This document shows positions 15,077 through 23,823 of a stretch of DNA of 32,896 nt, piece after piece. Position numbers and translations under genes: made by a program. The notes under the pieces are model-generated. The model saw only the letters and a list, made by a program, of their open reading frames with translations, was not told where the DNA came from and searched no databases. Where the stretch lies: positions 1-32,896 of the forward strand of contig JBAWVG010000012.1 of the NCBI GenBank assembly GCA_037147395.1, given 5' to 3'. Position 1 is the stretch's first letter. Each line of letters begins with the position of its first letter. The stretch comes from VFJL01 sp037147395 (lineage in GTDB: Bacteria; Pseudomonadota; Gammaproteobacteria; Burkholderiales; Nitrosomonadaceae).

Positions 15077-15478
15077 GTGGTGGAGTACCCCGCTCGCGGT
15101 TGAGCCTAGTAGCAGTGCTAGTCCATGACGACCATGAGAGCCGACAATGATCAGATCGGTTGAGGTTTCCTCAGCCAATCGAATAATCTCCTGACGGGGT
15201 AATCCCCAGACCATCCTGATACGGGATGCATCCAGATCCAAACCCAATCCAATATCATTTAGTCGCGCCTTTTTAGCCTCGAGCAGTTCATCATTGAGAC
15301 CGTCATAGAGCGGGATCTCGGTCCCATACGCGGTATCGGGCATGGGGATATTATCCAGGACATGAATGATGCTGAGCGCTGACCCATACTGTTTGGCCAT
15401 CTGCTGTGCCCTGAGGATGACCGGGTCATCCTCAGACGAGAGTTCTACCGCAAGAAGAATCTTCTGATAATCATTCAT
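14999..15478 (-). CDS. Universal stress protein, UspA family
   Basis: The 159-aa product is a single Usp domain. It starts YQKILLAVELSSEDDPVI and has the ATP-binding signature GSHGRHGLALLLGSTASGVL, followed by the last strand CDVLAVR. This G-x2-G-x9-G-S/T pattern is typical of nucleotide-binding Usp proteins. Such proteins support survival under stress in the cytoplasm; the specific role here is unknown. It lies 27 nt downstream of the aquaglyceroporin gene on the same strand, so the two may be co-transcribed. Confidence 0.93.
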   Translation of the reverse strand: MNDYQKILLAVELSSEDDPVILRAQQMAKQYGSALSIIHVLDNIPMPDTAYGTEIPLYDGLNDELLEAKKARLNDIGLGLDLDASRIRMVWGLPRQEIIRLAEETSTDLIIVGSHGRHGLALLLGSTASGVLHHSPCDVLAVRLNRQPPLSDLVLDAHK

Positions 15479-15505
15479 AACGGTTTCGAGTGACGGATCG
15501 GGAGG

Positions 15506-16213
15506 CTACAAGAGCCCATGGACGAATGAGGCCAATAATCCGCCGACAATCGGACCTACTACTGGGATATAGGAATACCCCCAATCGCTATCCCGTTTAT
15601 TTGATATTGGGAGGATGGAATGCATGATTCTGGGGCCTAGATCACGTGCCGGATTGATCGCAAATCCTGTAGTGCCCCCGAGCGAGAGTCCGATCCCCAG
15701 AACCAGCAATGCCGCTGGGAGTGCATCCAATGATCCGAGACTGCTGTGGGGGGAGACCATGCTCAGTATCCCAAAGATCAGTACAAAGGTACCCACAATC
15801 TCTGAGGCAAGGTTGTTGAGTGGGCTCCTGATCGCAGGACCGGTACAGAAGACCGCGAGCTTGGCATCACCATCGAGGGTCTCTTCAAAGTGCTGCCGGT
15901 AGCTAATCCACACGATCAGTGCACCGATCATGGCACCGATCATCTGTCCTGCAATGTAGAGCGGGACATCAGCCCAGGGGAACTTACCGGATGCGGCTAA
16001 AGCGATACTGGCAGCGGGGTTGATATGGGCACCGCTCACTGCTGCAACCGAGTAGACCGCAACAAACACCGCCATCGACCATCCAAGGGTGATCGCGATC
16101 CAGCCGCTACCATGACCCTTGGTCTTATTTAGGACCACGTTGGCAACGATCCCATCTCCCAGAACCACCAAGATGCAGGTACCAATCAATTCGCCGAGGA
16201 AGGGTGTCATCAT
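15506..16213 (-). CDS. glpF: MIP-family channel, glycerol facilitator type
   Basis: The 235-aa product has six hydrophobic segments and two NPA half-helices, at residues 65-67 (GAHINPAAS) and 187-189 (GFAINPARDLGPR). The Asp191 after NPAR is the marker separating aquaglyceroporins from strict aquaporins. It would passively conduct glycerol or similar small solutes across the inner membrane. No glpK or glpD is nearby, so the natural substrate is not shown by context. The neighbour downstream is a UspA-type gene. Confidence 0.9.
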   Translation of the reverse strand: MMTPFLGELIGTCILVVLGDGIVANVVLNKTKGHGSGWIAITLGWSMAVFVAVYSVAAVSGAHINPAASIALAASGKFPWADVPLYIAGQMIGAMIGALIVWISYRQHFEETLDGDAKLAVFCTGPAIRSPLNNLASEIVGTFVLIFGILSMVSPHSSLGSLDALPAALLVLGIGLSLGGTTGFAINPARDLGPRIMHSILPISNKRDSDWGYSYIPVVGPIVGGLLASFVHGLL

Positions 16214-16387
16214 GATGTCTTTTAGAGTGAGTGTTTAAGTACGAGGTTGGGTGTGTCGTGAGGGGTCTGTATGAAGAGTGATCATAAGTCCAGTGTGGTG
16301 TGAGCTGATCACACCCTCAATTTAAGAGTATAGCCCGACCGAGGGTAAGTTCAGTGGAATATTTTAAGAGGAATGGGTTAAATCATC

Positions 16388-17017
16388 TTACCTCAACATC
16401 CCCTTTAAAGTGGGCCACACATTCTCAAGAATTTTCTCTTGAGCCTGCACATTCGGGTGTATCCCATCAGCGAGAAAGAACTCACGTTGATCGCCAAAAC
16501 CGTGCAACAGGAATGGGACGACCTTAATCTGATGCTTCTTCGCCAGATGGGGGAAGATCTCTTGGAATTTCTGGGTATAGCTCAGTCCATAATTGGGAGG
16601 GAGATGCATCCCGACCAGAAGGACCTTGGCCTGTCTGCGGTGACAGGACTCGATCAGGGTCTCGAGGTTACGACTGATCGAGTCGATGGATGAACCCCGA
16701 AGTCCATCATTCCCCCCAAGCTCGATAATGACAATCTCGGGACGGTGTGTTTCGAGTGATTGCTCGATCCGGGCAAGACCGCTCGAGGTAGTGTCCCCAC
16801 TGATACTGGCATTGATGACTGAAGTTCTGGGGGTTCGTTCTTGAAGACGTTTACTTAAGAGGCTGACCCAACCGGACCCGGGGGGGAGTCCGTAACCGGA
16901 TGAGATGCTATCCCCAAAGACCATAACCGTGCCGGATGTGGGGGAGGGACTCGAAGCCACCGCATTGGGGGATGCTGCGACTGATAGAATACACAGAATA
17001 ATCAGGAAATAGTTCAT
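16388..17017 (-). CDS. tesA: GDSL esterase/lysophospholipase, TesA family
   Basis: From the ATG at 17017 the precursor is 209 aa, close to E. coli TesA (208 aa). A hydrophobic signal segment MNYFLIILCILSVAAS, with a possible AVA-SS cleavage, precedes the SGNH hydrolase domain. Block I is GDSISSGYG (Ser37), block II Gly74, block III GGND (Asn103), and block V DGIHPN (Asp184, His187). It is probably a periplasmic thioesterase/lysophospholipase. An in-frame extension upstream to 17101 is antisense to the ybbA start. The signal lacks a basic N-region, which is unusual. Confidence 0.92.
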   Translation of the reverse strand: MNYFLIILCILSVAASPNAVASSPSPTSGTVMVFGDSISSGYGLPPGSGWVSLLSKRLQERTPRTSVINASISGDTTSSGLARIEQSLETHRPEIVIIELGGNDGLRGSSIDSISRNLETLIESCHRRQAKVLLVGMHLPPNYGLSYTQKFQEIFPHLAKKHQIKVVPFLLHGFGDQREFFLADGIHPNVQAQEKILENVWPTLKGMLR

Positions 17018-17711
17018 GAGAGAAGACCCTAAGTTAATCCCTATTGTGAAGGCAACTGCACTGACCAAGCAAGTCAGTACCGGCAGTGACCATCTGGTCA
17101 TTCTTCATGACATTAATCTGTCCGTGATTGAGGGTGAATCACTCGCAGTGATCGGATCATCCGGATCCGGTAAGTCCACACTGCTAGGGCTCCTGGCAGG
17201 ACTTGACTCACCGTCTAGCGGGAGCGTTCACCTTGCGGGGGAGGATATCTTCTCGCTAGATGAGGATGGACGTGCTGCCCTACGAGGGCGGTTACTGGGG
17301 TTTGTATTCCAATCATTTCAACTACTCCCTGCGCTGACCGCGCTTGAGAATGTGATGCTCCCGCTGGAATTAGCCGGTGTCCGTGATGCACAACCAGCTG
17401 CAATGGATCTTTTGAATCGGGTGGGTCTGGGGATGAGGTTGGGACACTACCCCAAGCAACTCTCAGGGGGTGAGCAGCAGAGGGTCGCAATCGCACGTGC
17501 CTTTGTCACACAGCCACATCTGGTGATGGCCGATGAGCCGACCGGTAATCTAGATTCTGTAACCGGTGCCCAGATCATTGATCTCATGTTTGAACTCAAT
17601 CAAGAGAGGGGGACAACACTCATCTTAGTCACACACGACGAATCCATCTCAAGTCGATGCAAGAGGCGCATCCGCTTGGAGGCGGGGAGGTCGGTGGTTG
17701 GACACGATTGA
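17016..17711 (+). CDS. ybbA: ABC transporter ATP-binding protein, YbbA type
   Basis: The 231-aa ATPase has Walker A GSSGSGKST (47-55), Q-loop Gln99, signature LSGGEQQ (149-155), Walker B LVMADE (169-174) and the D-loop TGNLD. It belongs to the LolD/MacB-like group that pairs with FtsX-type permeases. It is divergent from tesA with overlapping start codons and lies just upstream of a YbbP-type permease. This is the E. coli tesA-ybbA-ybbP arrangement. The GTG at 17046 is an alternative start. Confidence 0.93.
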   Translation: MREDPKLIPIVKATALTKQVSTGSDHLVILHDINLSVIEGESLAVIGSSGSGKSTLLGLLAGLDSPSSGSVHLAGEDIFSLDEDGRAALRGRLLGFVFQSFQLLPALTALENVMLPLELAGVRDAQPAAMDLLNRVGLGMRLGHYPKQLSGGEQQRVAIARAFVTQPHLVMADEPTGNLDSVTGAQIIDLMFELNQERGTTLILVTHDESISSRCKRRIRLEAGRSVVGHD

Positions 17712-17739
17712 ATGAACCCTCACAGGGTAATGAAATTCC

Positions 17740-20244
17740 ATGAATATTCTTAAACTCTCTTTCAGGATGCTTAAACGTGACTGGCGTGCGGGCGAGTTGC
17801 GTGTTCTGATCTTCGCACTTGTGGTGGCGGTGGGAGGGATGACCACAGTCGGATTCTTTTCTGATCGCGTTCAGCTCGCACTCTCTCGCCAAGGGAATCA
17901 ACTCCTCGGTGCTGATTTAATCATCCTATCCGACCGAACGCTGCCCATCCATTATCAGGATGAGGCTAAGAGACTCGGTCTATCGGTCTCATCCTCACTC
18001 AAGTTTCCGAGTATGGCATCAAGAGGCGATATCAGTCTTCTGAGTGAGATCAAGGCAGTCACCCCAGGATACCCCCTACGTGGGGAGTTACGGATCACAG
18101 AGGACTTTGGAGGGGCATCAGAACCGGTAGATCGGGTTGCTGGTTCAATTCCAGAGAGGGGAACCGTCTGGGTCGATGACAAGTTAATGGCCCGTCTCTC
18201 ACTCAAACGTGGGGACGAGATCGAGATTGGGGATTCACGTTTGAAGGTGGCCGCGAGGATTACTCAGGAGCCCGATCACTCGATCGGGTTCATCAATTTA
18301 GGGCCCCGTATCCTTATCCATGCAGATGACCTTCCTGCAACAGGACTGATCCAGCAGGGGAGCAGGATCGTCTACCGGCTTCTGGTGGCGGGGGATGCAG
18401 GGGTGGTTGAAACATTCCGGGAGTGGTCTCAATCACATCTAATGATGGGTGAGAGGGTCGAGGGGATCCGTGATGCACGTCCCGAGATCAAGGCAGCACT
18501 GGACCGTGCTGAGAAATTCTTAAGCCTTGCAGCACTTGCGAGTGTGGTTCTAGCTGCTGCTGCAATCGCACTCGCGGTCAGACGGTTCAGTCATCGTCAT
18601 TTGGATGGATGTGCTGTCATGAGATGTTTAGGTGCGAGTCAATCCACGCTCCTCAGGCTATATCTATACCACTTCACACTCCTCGGACTGATCGCAAGCT
18701 TAATCGGATGTGGACTCGGATTAGTCGCTCAGGAGGCTTTGGTCTATTGGCTCTCGGTACTGGTGGACGAGGAACTCCCATGGCCGAGCATGGTCCCTGC
18801 CGTCCATGGATTATTGACAGGGATGATCCTTCTTCTGGGCTTTGCACTGCCGCCATTGCTCAACCTTCGTAGTGTCCCCGCATTACGCGTCCTCAGACGT
18901 GATATCGGGTTGGCAAGCGGCCACGGACTGACCGGATACTCGATCGGGTTGGCCGCATTGACGGTGCTGTTTGTGTGGAAGGCGGGGGATATTCGTCTGG
19001 GCCTCTCGGTCATGGGGGGGTTCGTGGTCGCGATCTTGCTCTTCGGTCTGATTGGGTTTTTGTTGGTTAGGGCACTCTCCGGAATGAGCGGTCAGGGGGG
19101 AGGTGCTTGGAGGTATGGACTTGCGAGCATCCGACGACGGGCAACCGGGAGTGTGGTCCAGTCTGTTGCACTGGGGCTGGGATTGATGGCGCTACTCGCT
19201 CTGACACTCATCCGAGATGATCTTCTTCAGAACTGGAAGACGAGCCTCCCACCCGATGCGCCGAACCGGTTTTTAGTGAATATTCAGAAGGATCAGTTAC
19301 AACCTCTGGAGGCATTCTTCAAAGAGAATGCGATCTCTCAGCCTCTGGTATTTCCGATGGTGAGGGGGCGTCTAACTGCGATCAATGGAAAGAATATTGT
19401 GTCAGGCGATTTTACGGATACACGGGCTAAAAGGCTGATCGAGCGTGAGTTCAATCTCTCCTGGGCGAGTGAGATGTCACCGGATAATCTGATCGTTAAG
19501 GGTCATTGGTGGGGGAGGGGTGACACCGGAAAGGCGGTCCTCTCTGTTGAGGAGGGGATTGCTAAGACGGTTGGGATCAAGGTCGGGGATGCACTCACCT
19601 ATGATGTTGCTGGGAGTCCGTTCACTGCCCACGTGACCAGTATCAGGAGGGTGGATTGGGATTCATTCAGAGTGAATTTTTTTGTGGTGACGCCGCCCGG
19701 TGTGCTGGATAACTACCCCTCAAGCTACATCACGAGCTTCCACCTCCCTCCCAAGCAATCAGATCTCATGAACCATTTAATCAGGGCATTCCCGAACTTT
19801 TTAGTGATCGATGTTGCATCCATCATTGATCAGGTCCAAAAGGTGATGGACCAGGTCAGTCGAGCGGTCGAATTTGTTTTCTTATTTACGCTCTTGGCAG
19901 GGTTTGCAGTTCTGTATGCGGCCATTGCATCGACCCAGGATGAGCGGATTCATGAGGCTGCAATCTTTCGGACACTCGGTGCTCAGCGTAGTCAGTTGGT
20001 CCGTTCTTGGGCGGCAGAGTTTGCCATCATCGGGGGACTTGCAGGGGTCTTCGCGGCAGCGGGTGCGAGCGCGTTGGGGTATGCCATTGGTGAGTATGCT
20101 CTGAACTTAAGTTATAGCTTTAACCCCTGGATATGGGTCACCGGTCTCACGACGGGGGTGGTTGGGGTGACGGTCGCGGGACTGATGGGAACACGTTCTG
20201 TCCTCTCACAAACTCCCTTGACGATCCTTCGAAAGATTGCCTGA
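17740..20244 (+). CDS. ybbP: FtsX-family ABC permease, YbbP type
   Basis: The 834-aa inner-membrane protein is close to the length of E. coli YbbP (804 aa). One N-terminal membrane segment (about residues 21-43) is followed by a large extracytoplasmic domain. A central cluster of hydrophobic segments lies between ~265 and ~465, a second periplasmic domain between ~490 and ~705, and a C-terminal FtsX-like membrane cluster after it. The motif DERIHEAAIFRTLGAQRSQL is the coupling helix region. It probably forms a mechanotransmitting exporter or lipid-related system with the preceding ATPase. The substrate is unknown. Confidence 0.9.
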   Translation: MNILKLSFRMLKRDWRAGELRVLIFALVVAVGGMTTVGFFSDRVQLALSRQGNQLLGADLIILSDRTLPIHYQDEAKRLGLSVSSSLKFPSMASRGDISLLSEIKAVTPGYPLRGELRITEDFGGASEPVDRVAGSIPERGTVWVDDKLMARLSLKRGDEIEIGDSRLKVAARITQEPDHSIGFINLGPRILIHADDLPATGLIQQGSRIVYRLLVAGDAGVVETFREWSQSHLMMGERVEGIRDARPEIKAALDRAEKFLSLAALASVVLAAAAIALAVRRFSHRHLDGCAVMRCLGASQSTLLRLYLYHFTLLGLIASLIGCGLGLVAQEALVYWLSVLVDEELPWPSMVPAVHGLLTGMILLLGFALPPLLNLRSVPALRVLRRDIGLASGHGLTGYSIGLAALTVLFVWKAGDIRLGLSVMGGFVVAILLFGLIGFLLVRALSGMSGQGGGAWRYGLASIRRRATGSVVQSVALGLGLMALLALTLIRDDLLQNWKTSLPPDAPNRFLVNIQKDQLQPLEAFFKENAISQPLVFPMVRGRLTAINGKNIVSGDFTDTRAKRLIEREFNLSWASEMSPDNLIVKGHWWGRGDTGKAVLSVEEGIAKTVGIKVGDALTYDVAGSPFTAHVTSIRRVDWDSFRVNFFVVTPPGVLDNYPSSYITSFHLPPKQSDLMNHLIRAFPNFLVIDVASIIDQVQKVMDQVSRAVEFVFLFTLLAGFAVLYAAIASTQDERIHEAAIFRTLGAQRSQLVRSWAAEFAIIGGLAGVFAAAGASALGYAIGEYALNLSYSFNPWIWVTGLTTGVVGVTVAGLMGTRSVLSQTPLTILRKIA

Positions 20245-20306
20245 GGGTGATCTCGAATGGACTCTGTTTTTGAGTGGGCGGTGATGGACATTCAACACTC
20301 GCGTCA

Positions 20307-21467
20307 ATGAATCCACCCGGTCGTCGGATCGCACACCTGGATATGGATGCCTTCTATGCATCTGTCGAACTGCTTCGATACCCCGAACTAAAAGGCCTTC
20401 CGGTCGTGATTGGGGGAGGAGATGATCAGCATCCGATGACGGATTCGAAAGGGGTACGACACTTCGCAAAGTTACGAGACTATGCCGGTCGGGGTGTTGT
20501 CACCACCTCCACCTACGAGGCACGTGGACTCGGGGTCTTCTCAGCGATGGGGATGATGAAGGCGGCCAAACTCGCCCCTGATGCGGTTTTGCTACCTGCT
20601 GATTTTAATGCCTACCGTCGCTACTCGAGACTCTTTAAGGAGGCGGTTGCGGGGATTGCACCCTTAATCGAGGATAGCGGGATCGATGAGATTTATATCG
20701 ATCTCACACAGCACCCGGAAGAAACTCTTCCACTCTCACGCCGGATTAAGCAATCGGTCCGTGATGCGACTGGACTATCCTGCTCAATCGGTGTGAGTCC
20801 TAATAAATTGCTATCAAAGATCTGCTCTGATCTCGAAAAACCCGATGGCATCACTATCCTTGGGGTCGAGGATATACCCTCCCGGATATGGCCACTTCCT
20901 GTCAGGAAGGTTAATGGAATCGGTCCAAAAGCAACCGAGAAACTGGCGCTAATCGGAATCAATACCATCGAAGAACTCGCGCATGCGGACCCTGCAACAC
21001 TTCAGGAGACGTTCGGTCTGAACTATGCAAGGTGGTTGCAATCGGCATCCCATGGGGTCGATGATCGGCCTGTGGTGACCCACTCGGAACCTCGTTCCAT
21101 CAGCCGTGAGACGACCTTCGAGCGTGACCTTCATCCCCGTCATGATCGGCCGATGTTATCTACGATCTTTACCGATCTGTGTGACAGACTCTCACAAGAC
21201 TTAAAGGGTCGTGGGTACCTCAGTCGGACCATCGGAATTAAGATACGTTTTGAGGACTTCCATACCGTGACACGGGATATCACGATCACTGACCCAACCG
21301 ATGACGCAACACTGATCAGACGGGCTGGGGAGGATTGCTTGAGACGAGTGAGTCTCAACAGGAGGATACGTCTTCTCGGTGTGAGGGCAGGGTCCCTGTC
21401 TGCCACCGGTCAATTGGACGCGGGGCCTGACATGCACCAGCAGGAACTGCACCTGACCCCTCAATAG
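20307..21467 (+). CDS. dinB: DNA polymerase IV (Y-family)
   Basis: From ATG 20307 the product is 386 aa; an in-frame GTG at 20274 would add 11 residues. The catalytic motifs are LDMDAFYASVE (Asp12) and DSGIDEIYID (Asp127, Glu128), followed by CSIGVSPNKLLSKICSDLEKP. A helix-hairpin-helix motif VNGIGPKATEKLALIGI and the little-finger domain follow. An insertion after GGGDD, up to LRDYAGRGVV, is the longer form common in Betaproteobacteria as I recall. The C-terminal QQELHL resembles a beta-clamp motif. The enzyme copies damaged templates with low fidelity. Confidence 0.94.
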   Translation: MNPPGRRIAHLDMDAFYASVELLRYPELKGLPVVIGGGDDQHPMTDSKGVRHFAKLRDYAGRGVVTTSTYEARGLGVFSAMGMMKAAKLAPDAVLLPADFNAYRRYSRLFKEAVAGIAPLIEDSGIDEIYIDLTQHPEETLPLSRRIKQSVRDATGLSCSIGVSPNKLLSKICSDLEKPDGITILGVEDIPSRIWPLPVRKVNGIGPKATEKLALIGINTIEELAHADPATLQETFGLNYARWLQSASHGVDDRPVVTHSEPRSISRETTFERDLHPRHDRPMLSTIFTDLCDRLSQDLKGRGYLSRTIGIKIRFEDFHTVTRDITITDPTDDATLIRRAGEDCLRRVSLNRRIRLLGVRAGSLSATGQLDAGPDMHQQELHLTPQ

Positions 21468-21490
21468 TGAACCCATCAGGGTTCGTTCGG

Positions 21491-21781
21491 TCAGGTCGGT
21501 CTATCCTTCCTTAGCCATCGGAAGAAAAAGACATAAATGAATGCAGGGACGAAGGGGAGGATCCATGGAAACATCTGACCCACCCAACCGGCTAACAGAT
21601 TATTTAGATACCGAGACTCCGCAGCCAGACAGGCGTCACGACTTAACTGACTGCATGCAAGGTTAATCTCGAGCGTGACCTGGCTATGAGCCCTCCACAG
21701 CCAGTAGGCTAGTGCGATTATGAAGAGCGTCATCAGAACCAGTAGATGGAGACGTCCCTGTGTGTGTGTTGTGGTTTGCAT
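21491..21781 (-). CDS. Small two-helix membrane protein of unknown function
   Basis: The 96-aa product has two hydrophobic segments, near residues 11-29 (LHLLVLMTLFIIALAYWLW) and 66-88 (GWVGQMFPWILPFVPAFIYVFFF). The extramembrane loop between them contains two cysteines (ACSQLSRDAC). It ends with the basic RWLRKDR. I do not recognise the family. It is convergent with dinB, 24 nt away. A weak GGA-type ribosome-binding site precedes the ATG. Confidence 0.6.
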   Translation of the reverse strand: MQTTTHTQGRLHLLVLMTLFIIALAYWLWRAHSQVTLEINLACSQLSRDACLAAESRYLNNLLAGWVGQMFPWILPFVPAFIYVFFFRWLRKDRPT

Positions 21782-21964
21782 CTGTTCCGTATTATGCGGT
21801 CATTGGTTTAAGGGTGAGAGGGATTGATTGGATGATGGGGTTCATTGAGGTCAGAGATAGGCCCGCCTCAACCCATTAAAAATCGCTACCGAATGATGTC
21901 CTCGAGGTCTGACACTGTCAAGTCATGGACGGACTCGTGAAGCACTTCTATTAAGAGGGGTCGG

Positions 21965-23155
21965 GTGTTACATTGTCGCCAGCGTAATTTCCCCACCAAT
22001 CACATGTTAAAAATAAAAAAATTACCTAGACTTCCTCTCCTTGGACTCCTGATCGCACTGATCAGTATTGTGACCTGGTTCATTACCCGTCCCAACCCGA
22101 TCGAAGTGGATGTGGCCACAGCAGAGATGGGTCTGGTCGAGTCAACGGTGGTAAATACCCGTGCAGGCACCATCAAGGCTTGCAGACGGGCGAAGTTAGC
22201 GCCCGCTGCTGGGGGTCATATCGTGAAGCTCTTAGTCAAGGAGGGGGATCGTGTGGAGGAGGGTCAGCATCTTCTCGAGCTATGGAATGACGACCTCTCC
22301 GCACAGAAGGACTTGGTCAGAAGGCAACTCACCATGGCAGAGGAGCGGCGGACCGAGGTCTGTACGGTGGCGGTGAATGCGAGACGTGAGTCAAAACGGA
22401 CTCGTCAACTCGCCGATCAAGGGTTTGTAAGCGCACAAAGGAGCGAGACCGTTGAGGCAGAAGCCCGTTCCCGGGAGGCGAGTTGTGAGTCCGCTAAGTC
22501 CGATATCAAGCGTGCACAGGCTCAGATTAAGGTGACACAGGCAGGCCTTGAGAGGACGGTCCTGACAGCCCCCTTTGCAGGGATCGTGGCACGGATCACG
22601 GGTGAATTGGGTGAGTATGCAACACCCTCACCCCCAGGCATTCCAACCCCCCCTGCGATCGACTTAATTGATGATACATGCCTCTACGTGAGTGCTCCGA
22701 TGGATGAGGTGGATGCGCCTAAGTTACGGGTCGGACAGATCGCACGGGTCACACTCGATGCCATCCCTGGACAGATCTTTTTAGGACGGGTGAGGAGGAT
22801 CGCACCCTACGTGACCGAGATTGAAAAGCAGGCACGGACGGTCGATATCGAGGTTGATTTTGATGAGCCGCCGAAGCTCCCACTGTTGGTCGGATATAGC
22901 GCTGATGTGGAGTCTGTGGTTGATAGGAGGGATGACATCCTACGGATCCCGACCCAGTCCATCCGCCAAGGGGGTCGAGTCCTGATCATGGATAACGACA
23001 AGAGGGTTCAGGAGAGAATCCTCCAGACTGGACTTGCAAACTGGGCCTATACCGAGATTACAGGGGGTCTGAAGGTCGGAGAAAAGGTCCTCTTGTCGGT
23101 TGATCAGGAGGGTCTGGTGGTCGGTGCAAAGGTCAATCAGAAGACTCGTCCGTGA
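21965..23155 (+). CDS. Periplasmic adaptor (HlyD/MacA-type membrane fusion protein)
   Basis: The GTG at 21965 is favoured by AGAGGGG at 21954-21960 and gives 396 aa; ATG 22004 is the alternative. One N-terminal membrane anchor (LPLLGLLIALISIVTWFI) is followed by a lipoyl-like/barrel-sandwich half (APAAGGHIVKLLVKEGDRVEEGQ), a coiled-coil hairpin (~105-175), the second lipoyl half (LTAPFAGIVARI), and beta-barrel and membrane-proximal domains. It would bridge the inner-membrane exporter to an outer-membrane channel. No TolC homologue is in the window. The stop overlaps the ATPase start (GTGA). Confidence 0.9.
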   Translation: MLHCRQRNFPTNHMLKIKKLPRLPLLGLLIALISIVTWFITRPNPIEVDVATAEMGLVESTVVNTRAGTIKACRRAKLAPAAGGHIVKLLVKEGDRVEEGQHLLELWNDDLSAQKDLVRRQLTMAEERRTEVCTVAVNARRESKRTRQLADQGFVSAQRSETVEAEARSREASCESAKSDIKRAQAQIKVTQAGLERTVLTAPFAGIVARITGELGEYATPSPPGIPTPPAIDLIDDTCLYVSAPMDEVDAPKLRVGQIARVTLDAIPGQIFLGRVRRIAPYVTEIEKQARTVDIEVDFDEPPKLPLLVGYSADVESVVDRRDDILRIPTQSIRQGGRVLIMDNDKRVQERILQTGLANWAYTEITGGLKVGEKVLLSVDQEGLVVGAKVNQKTRP

Positions 23156-23823
23156 TCCGTCTGACCGCGATCAAGCGTGTATTTAAAATGGGGGATCAGG
23201 ATGTCTTCGCTCTGAATGGGGTGGACCTCTTAATTAATGCGGGGGAGTATGTCTCGATCATGGGACCCTCAGGATCCGGCAAGACCACACTCTTAAATGT
23301 ACTCGGTCTTCTGGATCGACCCGATAGCGGTCGGTATGAGCTTGATGGGGTTGATGTGACCGACCTCTCGGAAACCGATCAGGCACGTGTCAGGAGGGAC
23401 AAGATCGGTTTTGTATTCCAGTCATTTCACCTTGTCCCAAGACTCACCGCCGCAGAAAATATTGGTCTGCCTCTTATCCTGGCAGGGGTTCCACACTCGG
23501 AGCGTCAGTCCCGAGTGGATGAAGCACTGAGAGGCTTTGATCTGGTCGATCGCTCCCAACACCGACCTTCAGAATTATCCGGGGGTCAGAGACAGCGAGT
23601 TGCGATCGCACGTGCCACCATCTTAAGACCGACCGCACTCCTAGCTGATGAGCCGACCGGCAATCTCGACCACAAGATCGGTGCTGAGGTGATGAACTTG
23701 CTTGAGAGTCTGCACCAGGCTGGGACCACCCTGATACTGGTCACACACGACAGAGAGCTGGGTGCGAGGGCCCACCGGCATATCGCGATGAGGGACGGGG
23801 AGATTGTGGCGGATGAGCAATGA
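23152..23823 (+). CDS. ABC transporter ATP-binding protein, MacB/LolD type
   Basis: The 223-aa ATPase starts with GTG inside the adaptor gene stop. Walker A is GPSGSGKTT (38-46), Q-loop Gln90, signature LSGGQRQ (142-148), and Walker B LLADEP with TGNLD. In canonical MacB the ATPase is fused to the permease; here it is a separate protein serving the two permeases that follow. It is coupled downstream by an ATGA overlap. Confidence 0.93.
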   Translation: MIRLTAIKRVFKMGDQDVFALNGVDLLINAGEYVSIMGPSGSGKTTLLNVLGLLDRPDSGRYELDGVDVTDLSETDQARVRRDKIGFVFQSFHLVPRLTAAENIGLPLILAGVPHSERQSRVDEALRGFDLVDRSQHRPSELSGGQRQRVAIARATILRPTALLADEPTGNLDHKIGAEVMNLLESLHQAGTTLILVTHDRELGARAHRHIAMRDGEIVADEQ

